A DNA stretch of 64,000 nucleotides, from contig NZ_CP117522.1 of NCBI RefSeq assembly GCF_031679605.1, forward strand, positions 3,844,001 to 3,908,000, written 5' to 3'. Under the pieces are notes generated by a model. The model was given only the letters and a program-made list of their open reading frames with translations, searched no databases and was not told the origin of the DNA. Shown here piece by piece: positions 8,585 through 18,112 of the stretch. This stretch comes from Streptomyces luomodiensis (GTDB lineage Bacteria > Actinomycetota > Actinomycetes > Streptomycetales > Streptomycetaceae). A program made the translations under genes and the position numbers. The first letter of the stretch is position 1. The number at the start of each line of letters is the position of its first letter.

Positions 8585-10267
8585 ATGAGAGCATTTCCGG
8601 AGCGTCGGCAAAGGTTCCGCGATGAGGGATCCGGACGGCGCGCGCCCGCCGGAAAAGGCGAGACCCTCGCCGGCTGGTTCGACGGCCGGGTGGGTCTCTT
8701 CACGATGGCCAAGGCCAATCTGCGCAAGGTCTTCCCCGACCACTGGTCCTTCCTGATCGGTGAGATCGCCCTCTACACATTCATCATCATCATTCTCACC
8801 GGCGTCTATCTGACCCTGTTCTTCAAACCGGCGATGAACGAGGTCGTCTACAACGGCCGGTGGACGCCGCTGAACGGCGTCCGCATGTCGCAGGCGTACG
8901 CGTCCACGCTGGACATCAGCTTCGACGTACGCGGCGGACTGCTGATGCGGCAGGTCCACCACTGGGCGGCGGTCGTCTTCATCGCCAGCATGATCGTCCA
9001 TATGATGCGGACGTTCTTCAACGGCGTCTTCCGCAAACCCCGCGAGATCAACTGGCTCTCCGGCGCCGGGCTGCTGATTCTCGGGATGTTCGACGGCTTC
9101 ATGGGCTATTCGCTGCCCGACGACCTGCTGTCGGGCACCGGTCTGCGCTTCATGGAGGGCGCGATCCTGTCGATCCCGGTCATCGGCACCTATCTGTCGT
9201 TCTTCCTCTTCGGCGGGCAATTCCCGGGGATGTCGATCGTGCCCCGGCTGTTCACGGTCCATGTGCTGCTGATTCCGGGCATCATGCTCGGGCTGCTGGC
9301 GCTCCATATGATTCTGCTCGTCTACCACAAGCACACACATCATCCGGGACCCGGCCGCAGGAACATGAATATCGTGGGGCCGCCCCTGTGGCCGGTCTAT
9401 GTGGCCAAGTCCGGCGGTTTCTTCTTCCTGGTCTTCGCCGTCACCACCTTGATGTCGGCCATCGCCCAGATCAACCCGATCTGGGCCTATGGCCCCTACC
9501 GGCCCGACAAGGTGTCCACCGACGCCCAGCCCGACTGGTACATGGGCTATTCGGAGGGGCTGATCCGGCTGATGCCGGGCTGGGAGATCAATCTGTGGGG
9601 CCACACCCTGGTGCTCGGGGTGCTGATCCCGTTCCTGATCTTCCCCACGGTGCTGCTGGTGATCTGGCTCTATCCGTTCCTGGAGGCGTGGATCACCGGG
9701 GACAGACGCGAGCACCATTTCAACGAGCGCCCGCGCAACGCCCCGACCCGCACCGCCTTCGGCGCCGCCTGGATCGCCCTGTACGCGGTTCTGCTGGCGG
9801 GCGGTGGCAATGACCTGCTCGCCACCCACTTCCATCTGTCGATCAACGCGATCACCTGGGCCTGCCGGATCGGCTTCTTCGTGGCGCCGGTCGTGGTCTT
9901 CGTCATCACCAAGCGGATCTGCCTCGGGCTCCAGCACAAGGACCGGCAGAAGCTGCTGCACGGCCGGGAGACCGGCATGATCCAGCGGCTGCCGCACGGC
10001 GAGTTCATCGATGTGCACGAGCCGCTGTCGCCGGCCGAGAAGTACACGCTGACCTCGTTCGAGCAGTACCAGCCGCTGGCGCTGCCGCCCTCGGTCGACG
10101 AGGCCGGGGTCACCCGCAGGCTGCCCTTCAAGGACCGGCTGCGCGTCCGGCTGTCCCGGAGCTACTTCGGCACCGACGGCCAGATCGCCAAGCCCACGCG
10201 GGAGCAGGTCGAGGAGCACGAGCGGCACGAGGAGGAGGTGCGGGCCGAGGAGCCCCAGCGCCCGTAG
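8585..10267 (+). CDS. qcrB: QcrB-type cytochrome b, orphan paralogue
   Basis: A 560-residue actinobacterial cytochrome b of the bc1-aa3 supercomplex, with about nine transmembrane helices. Haem-ligand histidines are visible in RQVHHW, IVHMMR, FTVHVL and ALHMIL; AKANLRKVFPDHWSF is typical of actinobacterial QcrB. It has no adjacent qcrC, qcrA or ctaE, so it is a second copy separate from the main respiratory cluster. The start at ATG 8585 has no clear ribosome site; later starts would cut the conserved N-terminus. The C-terminal 30 residues are charged, rich in Glu, His and Arg. It may be an alternative cytochrome b for certain conditions. Confidence 0.93.
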   Translation: MRAFPERRQRFRDEGSGRRAPAGKGETLAGWFDGRVGLFTMAKANLRKVFPDHWSFLIGEIALYTFIIIILTGVYLTLFFKPAMNEVVYNGRWTPLNGVRMSQAYASTLDISFDVRGGLLMRQVHHWAAVVFIASMIVHMMRTFFNGVFRKPREINWLSGAGLLILGMFDGFMGYSLPDDLLSGTGLRFMEGAILSIPVIGTYLSFFLFGGQFPGMSIVPRLFTVHVLLIPGIMLGLLALHMILLVYHKHTHHPGPGRRNMNIVGPPLWPVYVAKSGGFFFLVFAVTTLMSAIAQINPIWAYGPYRPDKVSTDAQPDWYMGYSEGLIRLMPGWEINLWGHTLVLGVLIPFLIFPTVLLVIWLYPFLEAWITGDRREHHFNERPRNAPTRTAFGAAWIALYAVLLAGGGNDLLATHFHLSINAITWACRIGFFVAPVVVFVITKRICLGLQHKDRQKLLHGRETGMIQRLPHGEFIDVHEPLSPAEKYTLTSFEQYQPLALPPSVDEAGVTRRLPFKDRLRVRLSRSYFGTDGQIAKPTREQVEEHERHEEEVRAEEPQRP

Positions 10268-10278
10268 GGCGGACGGAA

Positions 10279-10322
10279 ACGGCGGGGCGCGGCGGGGTGG
10301 GAGTCCGTCCGCGCCCCGCCGT
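10279..10322 (+). terminator. Terminator after qcrB
   Basis: A 14-bp perfect inverted repeat (10279-10292 with 10309-10322) with a 16-nt loop lies 12 bases after the qcrB stop and before the convergent chitinase stop. Confidence 0.7.
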
Positions 10323-10420
10323 GTGGGGGGTGCCGTGGGGGGTGTGTTCGTGGGGCTTGTGTGGTTCAGGCGGCTGACGGGCGGTGTGGGGCCGCGCCGG
10401 GGTCAGCCGCTACGGGCGTG

Positions 10421-11458
10421 TCAGCCGTTGTACGCGCCGAGCGCCTTGGTGAACGCGAACTCTTCCTGGTCGATCGAGCTGCAGGTCGGCGACGCGGTGT
10501 CCTGGGGAGCGGGGCACGGCTTGTCACGGGTGGCGGACCACATGGACAGCCAGGCCAGCCCCTTGGACTTGGCGAACTCCACCAGCTGGGAGGCGTCGTC
10601 GACCTTGAATATCTCGGTCGACACGTCGTTGACGCCGATCATCGGGGTGACCGCGACGGCCTTCCACGCCTCGTCGTCGCTCAGCCCCAGGGCGTCCTTG
10701 ATCTGGCCCTGGGTCGCCGTGGCGGCGTCGATCGCGTACTGGCCCATGTCGCCGTCGAAGGAGGCGCCGTAGTCCATCGCCATGATGTTGACGGCGGAGA
10801 CCTTCACGCCGTTCTCCTTGGCGTTGGCGACGAGGTCGACACCGTCCTGGGTGAGACCGGTGGGGAGCACCGGCAGGGTGAAGGAGACGTCCAGGTCGGG
10901 GTTGCTCTGCTGGAGCTTGGCGATCGCCTGGGCGCGGCGGGTGTTGGCCTCCTTGTTCGGGAGCGCGCTGCCCTCGATGTCGAAGTCGACCTTGGTGAGC
11001 TTGAGGGCGTCCACGACCTTGCCGTAGGCCGCGGCCAGCTCGTCCGCCGAGGAGCAGGCCAGGCCCAGTTCGGAGCCGGAGGCGCCGCCGAAGGAGACCC
11101 GGACGTCGCCGCCGGCCGCCCGCAGCTGCTCGGTCTGCTTGGCCACCGCGTCGTCGCCGACCTCGGTGACGCCGCCCCACTTGGGGGTGCAGCCGCCGCC
11201 GGAGGTGATGAAGGCGAGGTTGAACTCCTTGACGCCGGTCTTCTCTGCGGTGCCCACCATGTCGTAGGCGGGGTAGAGCGAGGTGTCGATGTACGGGGCG
11301 AAGCCGCCGGTGGCCGCCGCGGTGGGCTTCGCCGAGACGGTGTCGGCGCTCGCCGCCCCGCTGAGCGCGAACGCCGCGCCACCGGCCACGACGGCGGCGG
11401 CGGTCGCGCCGATCACCTTGGTGGTCCGGCTCGCCTTGCGACGGTGCGTGCTGCTCAT
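10421..11458 (-). CDS. GH18 family secreted chitinase
   Basis: A 345-residue glycoside hydrolase family 18 protein. A signal peptide (about 1-38, ending ASA) is followed by one catalytic domain. The motif DFDIEG gives D158, D160 and catalytic acid E162; SFGG (122-125) is the second GH18 motif. No chitin-binding module is seen. ATG 11458 has GAAGG upstream, so the 31 residues of open frame before it were left out. It probably degrades chitin or related beta-1,4-GlcNAc polymers outside the cell. Confidence 0.88.
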   Translation of the reverse strand: MSSTHRRKASRTTKVIGATAAAVVAGGAAFALSGAASADTVSAKPTAAATGGFAPYIDTSLYPAYDMVGTAEKTGVKEFNLAFITSGGGCTPKWGGVTEVGDDAVAKQTEQLRAAGGDVRVSFGGASGSELGLACSSADELAAAYGKVVDALKLTKVDFDIEGSALPNKEANTRRAQAIAKLQQSNPDLDVSFTLPVLPTGLTQDGVDLVANAKENGVKVSAVNIMAMDYGASFDGDMGQYAIDAATATQGQIKDALGLSDDEAWKAVAVTPMIGVNDVSTEIFKVDDASQLVEFAKSKGLAWLSMWSATRDKPCPAPQDTASPTCSSIDQEEFAFTKALGAYNG

Positions 11459-11596
11459 CACGTGCCTGCCTTCGCTGTGCGGATGTGGGGGGTGGTGGTG
11501 CGGGCGCCACGCTAGCGAGGGGAAGTCGGACAAACGGCAGGATCCGTGCACTGGCCATGGATCTTATGGCTGCCTTAAGGAACTCATCGGCGCCGA

Positions 11597-13045
11597 TTAA
11601 TGCTCCGCGGGCTTGGCCGGCTTCACGGGCTTGGCCTGCTTCACGGACGTGGCCGCCCTCTCGGGCCCCACCGCCCCCGCCCGGCCACGGGCCTTCTTCT
11701 TGCGCCCGCGCCGCCGCTGCCCCCGGCCCGCGGAGGCGCCGCCGGTCAGCGAGAGCCACACCCGTACCTCGGTGCCGCCCAGCACCGACCGTCCGATGCG
11801 CAGATCGCCGCCCGTGGACTCGGCGACCCGGCGCACGATGTCCAGGCCGAGGCCGGTCGAGCCGGGGCCGCCGTCGCCGTGGCCCCGGCGGAGCGCCGCG
11901 TCCGGGTCCTCGATGCCGGGTCCCGCGTCGGAGACCAGGATGATCACGCTGTCCTCGCCGGTGTGCACGTCGACCGCCAGCGCGGTCCCCTCGGGCGTGT
12001 GCCGGAAGACATTGCCGAGCAGGGCGTCCAGGGCGGCGGCGAGTTCGGCGCGGGCGACCGGCACCCGTACGGTCCGGTCGACCCCGGCCAGCCGCACCGT
12101 GCGGTCCTCGTCCTCGGCGAGGGCGGACCAGAACTCCATCCGCTCCCGGATGACCGCACAGGCGTCACAGCCGGAGCGGGTGTGCGTCTTGTGCTGGCGC
12201 GCGGTGCGGATGATCTGGTCGACCTCGCGCTCCAGCTGGGCGACGGCGGCGCGGGTCTGGTCGGCCGCCGGTCCCTCGCCCAGCGAGGCGGCGTTGAGGC
12301 GCAGCACGGTGAGCGGGGTGCGGAGCCGGTGGGAGAGGTCGGCGGCCAGTTCGCGCTCGCTGGCGAGGAGCTGGACCACCTGGTCGGCCATGGAGTTGAA
12401 CGCGGCGGCGGCCGCCCTCAGTTCGGCCGGGCCGTCCTCCGGAACGCGCACCCCGAGCTCGCCCCGGCCCAGGTCGTGGGCGGCCCCGGCGAGCCGCCCG
12501 GCGGGGCGCACCAGCCGGGTGCCGAGCCGGTCGGCGATGGCGACGGCGCCGACGATCAGCGCGAGGCCGACGCCCGTGAGCACCAGCCAGGACGTGGTGA
12601 CCCCGCTGGTGACCACGCCACGCGGGACGTACACCTCCACCACCGCGACCTGACCGGTGCTCAGCGCGGTCGGCTGGAGCAGCGCGTAGCCGCCGGGGGC
12701 GTCGGACACCGAGGCGCGGCCCAGCCGCCGCGCGGTGGTCAGCTCGCCCTGGGCGGCGCGGCTCTCCCCGATGTCGTAGCCGCTCCCCGGCCGGCCCGGC
12801 TCATCCGGGACGTGCACCGCCATCCGGCCGTCGCCGCCCGCCTGGGTGCTGGCGACCGCGCGTTGCAGCCGCGCCCGCTCGGTGGTGATGGCGAGCGCCG
12901 GGCCGATCGTGGCCGCCTGCCGCTCGGCGTCGGCGAACGCCCGGTCCCGGGCCAGCTCCTTGACGACGAGGCCGAGCGGTACGGCGAAGGCGACCACGAC
13001 CATCGCGGTGACGGCCAGACAGACCTTGACCAGGGCCCATCTCAC
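11597..13045 (-). CDS. Sensor histidine kinase, HAMP type
   Basis: A 482-residue membrane sensor. TM1 (about 7-29) and TM2 (about 154-174) enclose an extracytoplasmic sensor of about 125 residues. HAMP (about 175-230), a HisKA box (DLSHRLRTPLTVL, phospho-acceptor His) and a HATPase_c domain (DAGPGI and GSTGLGLDIV) follow. The last 40 residues are a basic, repetitive tail (KPVKPAKPAEH). The GTG start overlaps the response-regulator stop (GTGA), so the pair is co-translated. The signal is unknown. Confidence 0.92.
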   Translation of the reverse strand: MRWALVKVCLAVTAMVVVAFAVPLGLVVKELARDRAFADAERQAATIGPALAITTERARLQRAVASTQAGGDGRMAVHVPDEPGRPGSGYDIGESRAAQGELTTARRLGRASVSDAPGGYALLQPTALSTGQVAVVEVYVPRGVVTSGVTTSWLVLTGVGLALIVGAVAIADRLGTRLVRPAGRLAGAAHDLGRGELGVRVPEDGPAELRAAAAAFNSMADQVVQLLASERELAADLSHRLRTPLTVLRLNAASLGEGPAADQTRAAVAQLEREVDQIIRTARQHKTHTRSGCDACAVIRERMEFWSALAEDEDRTVRLAGVDRTVRVPVARAELAAALDALLGNVFRHTPEGTALAVDVHTGEDSVIILVSDAGPGIEDPDAALRRGHGDGGPGSTGLGLDIVRRVAESTGGDLRIGRSVLGGTEVRVWLSLTGGASAGRGQRRRGRKKKARGRAGAVGPERAATSVKQAKPVKPAKPAEH

Positions 13046-13755
13046 GCGTGCTCCGCCGGGGGCTCCAGTTTGACGCCGACCCCGCGCAGCGTGTGGAGAT
13101 AGCGCGGCCGGGCGGCCGTCTCGCCGAGCTTGCGACGCAGCCAGGACAGGTGCACGTCAATCGTCTGGTCGTCTCCGTACGCCTGACGCCACACCTCGGT
13201 AAGCAGTTCCCTGCGCGGTACGACGACACCGGGCCGCCCGGCGAGATACGCCAGCAGATCGAACTCCCGGCGGGTCAGATCGAGCGCCACCCCGTCCAAC
13301 TCGGCCTGCCGGCGCAGCGGATCGACGGCCAGCCCGCCGACCCGGAGCACCGCCGGGGGCGCCGCCGCACCGCCCGGTTCGCCCGCCGCGCCGCCGCGTG
13401 AGCGGCGCAGGACGGCGGTCATCCGGGCGGAGAGATGCGCCACGGAGAACGGCTTGACCAGGTAGTCGTCGGCGCCGTCGTTGAGCATCCGGACGATCTC
13501 GGCCTCGTCGTCCCGGGCGGTCGCCACGATGACCGGCACATCGGTGATGCCGCGGAGCATCTTGAGCGCCTCCGCCCCGTCCAGATCGGGCAGACCGAGG
13601 TCCAGGATGACGACGTCGAATCCGATGTGCGCGACCTCGCGTAACGCCTCCAGGGCGGTGCCGACGCTCCGCACGGCATGGCTCGCCTCGGTCAACTGCC
13701 GGATGAGGGCTGAGCGCACGAACTGGTCGTCCTCGACCACAAGCACACTTGCCAT
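13042..13755 (-). CDS. OmpR-family response regulator
   Basis: A 237-residue partner of the adjacent kinase. The receiver domain (about 1-120) has the acidic pair EDD and phospho-acceptor Asp in VVILDLGLPD. A winged-helix DNA-binding domain (about 140-235) ends in YLHTLRGVGVKLE. I chose ATG 13755 because the conserved N-terminus MASVLVVEDD begins there; the open frame upstream is not conserved-looking. Codon 38 (13642-13644) is TTA, so translation may depend on bldA. Confidence 0.93.
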   Translation of the reverse strand: MASVLVVEDDQFVRSALIRQLTEASHAVRSVGTALEALREVAHIGFDVVILDLGLPDLDGAEALKMLRGITDVPVIVATARDDEAEIVRMLNDGADDYLVKPFSVAHLSARMTAVLRRSRGGAAGEPGGAAAPPAVLRVGGLAVDPLRRQAELDGVALDLTRREFDLLAYLAGRPGVVVPRRELLTEVWRQAYGDDQTIDVHLSWLRRKLGETAARPRYLHTLRGVGVKLEPPAEHA

Positions 13756-13788
13756 GAGCGGCACCGTACGCCATTCGGGTGAGGCAAG

Positions 13789-14373
13789 ATGAGGAAGATG
13801 CGAAGAGGTCTGGTCCAATGCCTGGCATGGGTGCTGGCGACCGGCGCCGCGGTCACGCTGTCGTGGTACGGCGTGCGCACGGTGCTGACCGGGACGGCCT
13901 ACGAGCCGCCGCGCGCCCTGCCGATCGCCGACGGCCCCCAGTCGGCCACCGGGACCTGGTCCTCCTCCACGCACCGGGCCAAACCCCCGTCCCCCTCGGC
14001 GACTTCCACATCCCCCTCGTCCTCGCCCTCGCGTCCGGCGGCGGACACGGGGGCCGAGGGGGACGCGGCCACCGGGTCGGGGCCGGCCACCCGCGGTCCG
14101 CGGCCGACCCCGACACCGTCCCGGCCGGACGCGGCGCGGCCGGAGGAGAGCGGGGAGGTGCGCGGCTATCCGGTCAAGGGCGGCCGGGCGGTCTTCGAGA
14201 TGCACGCGGCATCGGCGGACCTGGTCTCGGCGACACCGGACAGCGGATGGCAGATGCGGGTGTGGAAGCAGAGCGAGTGGATCCGGGTGGACTTCGTCTC
14301 CGGGGCCGACACCACCACGATCTTCTGCACCTGGCACGACGGCCCGCCCCAGGTCCGTATCGACGGGCACTAG
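13789..14373 (+). CDS. Conserved membrane-anchored hypothetical protein
   Basis: A 194-residue protein with one N-terminal transmembrane segment or uncleaved signal (about 8-30). A long Ser/Pro/Thr-rich linker (about 45-125) leads to a small C-terminal domain (about 125-190: GYPVKGGRAVFEMH through TTTIFCTWHDGPPQVRIDGH). I do not recognise the domain. It is divergent from the two-component system and could be its surface-exposed accessory, which is inference from position only. ATG 13798 is an alternative start. Confidence 0.7.
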   Translation: MRKMRRGLVQCLAWVLATGAAVTLSWYGVRTVLTGTAYEPPRALPIADGPQSATGTWSSSTHRAKPPSPSATSTSPSSSPSRPAADTGAEGDAATGSGPATRGPRPTPTPSRPDAARPEESGEVRGYPVKGGRAVFEMHAASADLVSATPDSGWQMRVWKQSEWIRVDFVSGADTTTIFCTWHDGPPQVRIDGH

Positions 14374-14400
14374 ACGGGCACTGGAAGGCGTGCTGCCCGG

Positions 14401-15291
14401 TCAGGCGAAGACGGCGGGCGGCGGGGCCGGGGAGGGGGCGGCGGTCGCGTCGGTGACCGGGGTCGCGCCCCCGGTGAAGTCCGCGAGCGCGCGCCCGTGT
14501 TCGACCCGCGCGGGGTGCGGATCGCTCGCGGCCCGGCGGGTGAGCTCGGCCAGCGGCAGCGCACGGTCGGCGGCCAGCAGCACGGCGTTGCCGAAGCGGC
14601 GGCCGCGCAGCACGGCGGGGTCGGCGGTCAGACACACCTCGGCGAACGCGGCGCGGGCGGTGGCGATCTGGGCCCTCAGATGGGCCAGCGGCGGACCGTC
14701 GGCGAGATTGGCGGCGTAGTACCCGTCCGGGCGCAGGGCCCGCCGCACCTCGGCGAGGAACTCCGCACTGGTGAGATGGGCGGGGGTACGGGCCCCGCTG
14801 AAGACGTCCGCGATGATCAGGTCCGCCCAGCCGTCGGGCACCTTGGCCAGCCCCGCCCGTGCGTCGGCGCCGCGCACCCGTATCCGGTCCCCGGGGTCCA
14901 GCGGCAGCTCACGCCGGACGAACTGGACGAGCGGGGCGTCGATCTCGATGATCTGCTGGGTGGAGCGGGGCCGGGTCGCCGCGATGTAGCGGGCCAGCGT
15001 GAAGGCGCCGCCGCCCAGGTGGACCGCGTGCAGCGGACGGCCGGGAGGAGCGGCGAGGTCGGCGATATGACCGAAGCGCCGCTGGTACTCGAAGTCGAGA
15101 TACGCGGGGTCGTCGAGGTCCACGTGCGACTGCGGCTTGCCGTCGAGCAGCAGCGTCCAGCCGCGCGGCCGGTCCCGGTCCGGCACGAGCTCGGCGAGCC
15201 CCCCGTCGACGGATGCGGTGACCGGCTCGGGACCGCGCCCCCGGGCCGCTCCGCGCCCGCGCGCGGCTCGCTTCTTCGTGCCTTTCGCCAT
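14401..15291 (-). CDS. Spermidine synthase-like SAM-dependent methyltransferase-fold protein
   Basis: A 296-residue cytoplasmic protein of the spermidine synthase superfamily. The SAM-type site reads VHLGGGAFTLARYI, then IEIDAPLVQF (acidic loop after strand 2), DARAGL and IIADVFSG. A basic N-terminal tail (MAKGTKKRAARGRG) precedes it. It lacks the neighbouring polyamine genes and the full polyamine pocket cannot be confirmed, so true aminopropyl transfer is uncertain. ATG 15291 was chosen because homologous sequence begins shortly after it. Confidence 0.82.
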   Translation of the reverse strand: MAKGTKKRAARGRGAARGRGPEPVTASVDGGLAELVPDRDRPRGWTLLLDGKPQSHVDLDDPAYLDFEYQRRFGHIADLAAPPGRPLHAVHLGGGAFTLARYIAATRPRSTQQIIEIDAPLVQFVRRELPLDPGDRIRVRGADARAGLAKVPDGWADLIIADVFSGARTPAHLTSAEFLAEVRRALRPDGYYAANLADGPPLAHLRAQIATARAAFAEVCLTADPAVLRGRRFGNAVLLAADRALPLAELTRRAASDPHPARVEHGRALADFTGGATPVTDATAAPSPAPPPAVFA

Positions 15292-15388
15292 GTGTCCCAG
15301 TATGCGGCGGACGACCAGGTGCCCCGGACGGTCGGGGTCGCGGACGGTCGCGGGTCGCGGACGACCGGGCGTCACAGGCGACCGGGCG

Positions 15389-15853
15389 TCACTGACAGCG
15401 GTCGACGGCCTCGATCGTGCGGGCCGCCTCGCCGAGCGCCGCCCGGAGCTCGGCGGGATCGGTGGCGACCGTGTACGCGGCGTCGGGCGGCACCAGCCAG
15501 CCGGTGCCGACGCCGGGCGGCGCCTCGTCCCCGGCCGCTTCCGCTTCGGCACCACCGGCGTCTCCGGCCGCACCGGCGTCACCGGGGGCGCCGGAGTCGA
15601 TGTTTATCCGGATCCCGCGCCCGGACGTCTGGGTGCACGCGGAGCCCGGCAGGTCCCAGCCGTCCGCCGTGCCCGGCGGCACCAGGAAGCCGAGGGTGTC
15701 GCAGGTGTGGTCGTGCAGGACGGGACCGAGGCCGTCGCACGCGCGGCGCAGGATGTCCACCGCCTCCAGCCCCTGGCGGGCGGGCACGGTGACGAGATCG
15801 CAGTCCTGGCGCTGGGGGTGCTGTGCAGTCGTCCGTGAGCGGCTGATGTCCAC
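15389..15853 (-). CDS. Small primase/polymerase-like conserved protein (first copy)
   Basis: A 154-residue protein. The core runs from DLVTVPARQGLEAVDIL through LGPVLHDHTCDTLGFLVPPGTADGWDLPGSAC. This resembles the short Streptomyces proteins related to the N-terminal prim-pol domain of bifunctional DNA primase/polymerases, though catalytic aspartates are not evident and activity is doubtful. A Gly/Ala/Glu linker (about 90-115) splits it. GTG 15853 has AGGGAGG at the right distance; ATG 15886 is the longer alternative. A second member of this family lies at 24629-25276. Confidence 0.65.
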   Translation of the reverse strand: MDISRSRTTAQHPQRQDCDLVTVPARQGLEAVDILRRACDGLGPVLHDHTCDTLGFLVPPGTADGWDLPGSACTQTSGRGIRINIDSGAPGDAGAAGDAGGAEAEAAGDEAPPGVGTGWLVPPDAAYTVATDPAELRAALGEAARTIEAVDRCQ

Positions 15854-16060
15854 TCCGGCCTCCCTCTTCATCGGGTCGCACCCCATTCAACGCGCGGGCC
15901 GTGTCAACGGCTACGGCCGAATGCCGCCGTAAAGGATGGCAGTTCATGGCAGATCGTGGGCGAGATGCCATGTTTGCCGGAATTCTCCGAGTGTCGTCGA
16001 TCTCACAGCCGGTACGGTTCTCCCCCCGCCCACCTGGCATCACCAAGGGAGAGGCTCAGA

Positions 16061-17503
16061 ATGACGCCGCTTCCAGAGCCCCCGCCGCCCCAGCCGAACA
16101 CCGCGTTCCGCCGGCTGCGCGGACAGCTCTCCCCCTCCGAGTTCGCGGCGTCCGTGCGCCGCGCCGCCCGTGAGATCGGCGAGCAGGTCGCCTGCGACGC
16201 CCGCTATATCGGCCGCGTCGAGTCGGGCGCGATCCGCTGTCCCAACTACGCCTACGAACGGGTCTTCCGCCATATGTTCCCCGGCCGCACCCTTACGGAT
16301 CTCGGCTTCGCCCCCCGCGAGTCGGTGCGCGGCCACGGAGCCCGCGGCCCCTCCCCCGCCCGCGCCCAGGTCCCCGGGCCGCGCCCCGGCCCCGGACTCC
16401 CCGAACTCCAGGACAAAGGCATCGGTAAGGGGATCGGCAAGGGGATCGTCGACATCTTCGAGGAGTGCGAGCTGCTGCGGCGCGCGTTCATGGCCGGCGG
16501 GGCGGCGGCCGCCGCCGTGGCCGTGGCTCCCCGGGGCGGGACGCCGCCCCGGCGGGCGGGGCGGGTGGGGGAGGCCGAGGCCGTCGCCGTGGAGGAGGCC
16601 GTGCGGCGGATCCGGGTGCTGGACGACCGGCACGGCGCCAACTCCCTCTACGCGCACACCGCCAAACCGCTGAGCGCCGCCTACGCCCTGCTCGACGCGG
16701 GCCGCTACAGCCGCTCGATCGCCGAGCGGCTCTTCGCGGGCGCCGGTGAACTGGCCATCTCGGTGGGCTGGCTGGCCCATGACTCCGGGCGGCTGTCCGA
16801 CGCGCGGTCCCACTACGCCGAGGCCCTGGCCACCGCGCGCGTCTCCGGCGACGCCGCCCTGGAGGCGCACGCGTTCTGCAACACCGCCTTCCTCGCCCGC
16901 GACGCCGGCCGCCCCCGCGAGGCCGTACGGGCGGCCCAGGCGGCGCAGCGGGTCGCCGAGCGGCTCGCCTCGCCGCGGCTGCTGTCGCTGCTCGCGCTGC
17001 GCGAGGCCGGGGGGCTCGCCGGGCTGACCGACCGGGGCGGCTGCGAGCGGGCGCTGCTGCGCGCCCGGACGCTGTTCGGGCGGGGGCCCCATGACTCCGA
17101 CCCCGAGTGGATGAGCTTCTTCGGGGAGGCCGAACTGGAAGGGCTGGAGGCGCAGTGCTGGTCGGCGCTCGGCGAGTGGAAGCGCGCCGTGGAGCACGCG
17201 CGCCGCGCCGTCTCCCTCCAGAACCCCCACTTCACCCGCAACATCGCGCTGTTCACCACGGAGTTGGCGAGCGATCTGGTGGCCGGTGGCGCGCCCGACG
17301 CGGCCGCCGTCACGGCCGGCCGGGCCCTGGTCCTGCTGGATCAGGTGAAGTCGTCGCGGATTCACCGGATGCTCGACGACACGGCCCGGATACTGCGTCC
17401 TTACGGTCGCGATGAGATGGTGGCCGACTTCCTCGCCCGCCATGAGTCGCATGAGACGGCCGTCGCCCGCTCCGCGGCGACCGGCCGTACCGGCCCGGCC
17501 TGA
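16061..17503 (+). CDS. NsdA-like regulator with TPR-type repeats
   Basis: A 480-residue protein. The N-terminal 75 residues resemble an HTH-like domain (QLSPSEFAASVRRAAREIGE; YIGRVESGAI). A low-complexity linker with a GIGKGIGKGI repeat and a twin-Arg-like hydrophobic patch (LLRRAFMAGGAAAAAVAVAP, about 138-157) follows. The C-terminal 300 residues are helical TPR-type repeats. This layout matches the NsdA family, which holds back sporulation and antibiotic production in S. coelicolor. AAGGGAGAGG precedes ATG 16061. Function here is inferred from family. Confidence 0.78.
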   Translation: MTPLPEPPPPQPNTAFRRLRGQLSPSEFAASVRRAAREIGEQVACDARYIGRVESGAIRCPNYAYERVFRHMFPGRTLTDLGFAPRESVRGHGARGPSPARAQVPGPRPGPGLPELQDKGIGKGIGKGIVDIFEECELLRRAFMAGGAAAAAVAVAPRGGTPPRRAGRVGEAEAVAVEEAVRRIRVLDDRHGANSLYAHTAKPLSAAYALLDAGRYSRSIAERLFAGAGELAISVGWLAHDSGRLSDARSHYAEALATARVSGDAALEAHAFCNTAFLARDAGRPREAVRAAQAAQRVAERLASPRLLSLLALREAGGLAGLTDRGGCERALLRARTLFGRGPHDSDPEWMSFFGEAELEGLEAQCWSALGEWKRAVEHARRAVSLQNPHFTRNIALFTTELASDLVAGGAPDAAAVTAGRALVLLDQVKSSRIHRMLDDTARILRPYGRDEMVADFLARHESHETAVARSAATGRTGPA

Positions 17504-17518
17504 CGCCCGTAGCCCGGC

Positions 17519-18112
17519 TCAGCCGAGATGGCCCGTGTCGTTCCAGCGCTCGATGGCGGGTTCGCCGTACGCCCAGCCGAGCACCGACAGGGACGTCGGG
17601 TCGAGCCGGATACGGGCGCCGAAGGAGGCGTCGTAACCGAGCCAACGGGCGCCCAGCGTCCGCAGGATGTGGCCGTGCGCGAAGACCAGCACATCGCGGT
17701 CGGCCGAGCGCGCCCACTCCACGACCTCATCCGCCCGCGCCGCGATCGAGGCGATGGACTCGCCCTCGGGCACCCCGTCCCGCCAGATGACCCACCCGGG
17801 CCGGGCGGCCTTGATCTCGGCGGGGGTCATCCCCTCGTACGCGCCGTAGTCCCACTCCAGGAGCGCGTCCCACTCCCGCGCCCGGTCGCCGAAGCCCGCC
17901 AGTTCACAGGTCTCCCTCGCCCGCGACAGCGGGCTGGTGCGCACCTCGGCGTCCTGGAGGGCCGCCCAGGGGCCGTGGTGCAGCCGCTCGCCGAGCAGTT
18001 TGGCGCCCCGCCGTCCCTCGTCGAGCAGCGGGATGTCCGTACGGCCGGTGTGTTTCCCGGAGAGCGACCACTGCGTCTGTCCGTGCCGGGCCAGGAGGAT
18101 GCGTGGTGCCAT
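17519..18112 (-). CDS. Histidine phosphatase superfamily protein
   Basis: A 197-residue phosphoglycerate-mutase-like phosphatase. [11 protein letters not shown] holds the phospho-acceptor His10, with [14 protein letters not shown], the acid/base Glu in [11 protein letters not shown] and VFAHGHILR as the remaining family motifs. The substrate is unknown. It is convergent with the NsdA-like gene, with 15 bases between stops. Confidence 0.9.
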   Translation of the reverse strand: MAPRILLARHGQTQWSLSGKHTGRTDIPLLDEGRRGAKLLGERLHHGPWAALQDAEVRTSPLSRARETCELAGFGDRAREWDALLEWDYGAYEGMTPAEIKAARPGWVIWRDGVPEGESIASIAARADEVVEWARSADRDVLVFAHGHILRTLGARWLGYDASFGARIRLDPTSLSVLGWAYGEPAIERWNDTGHLG

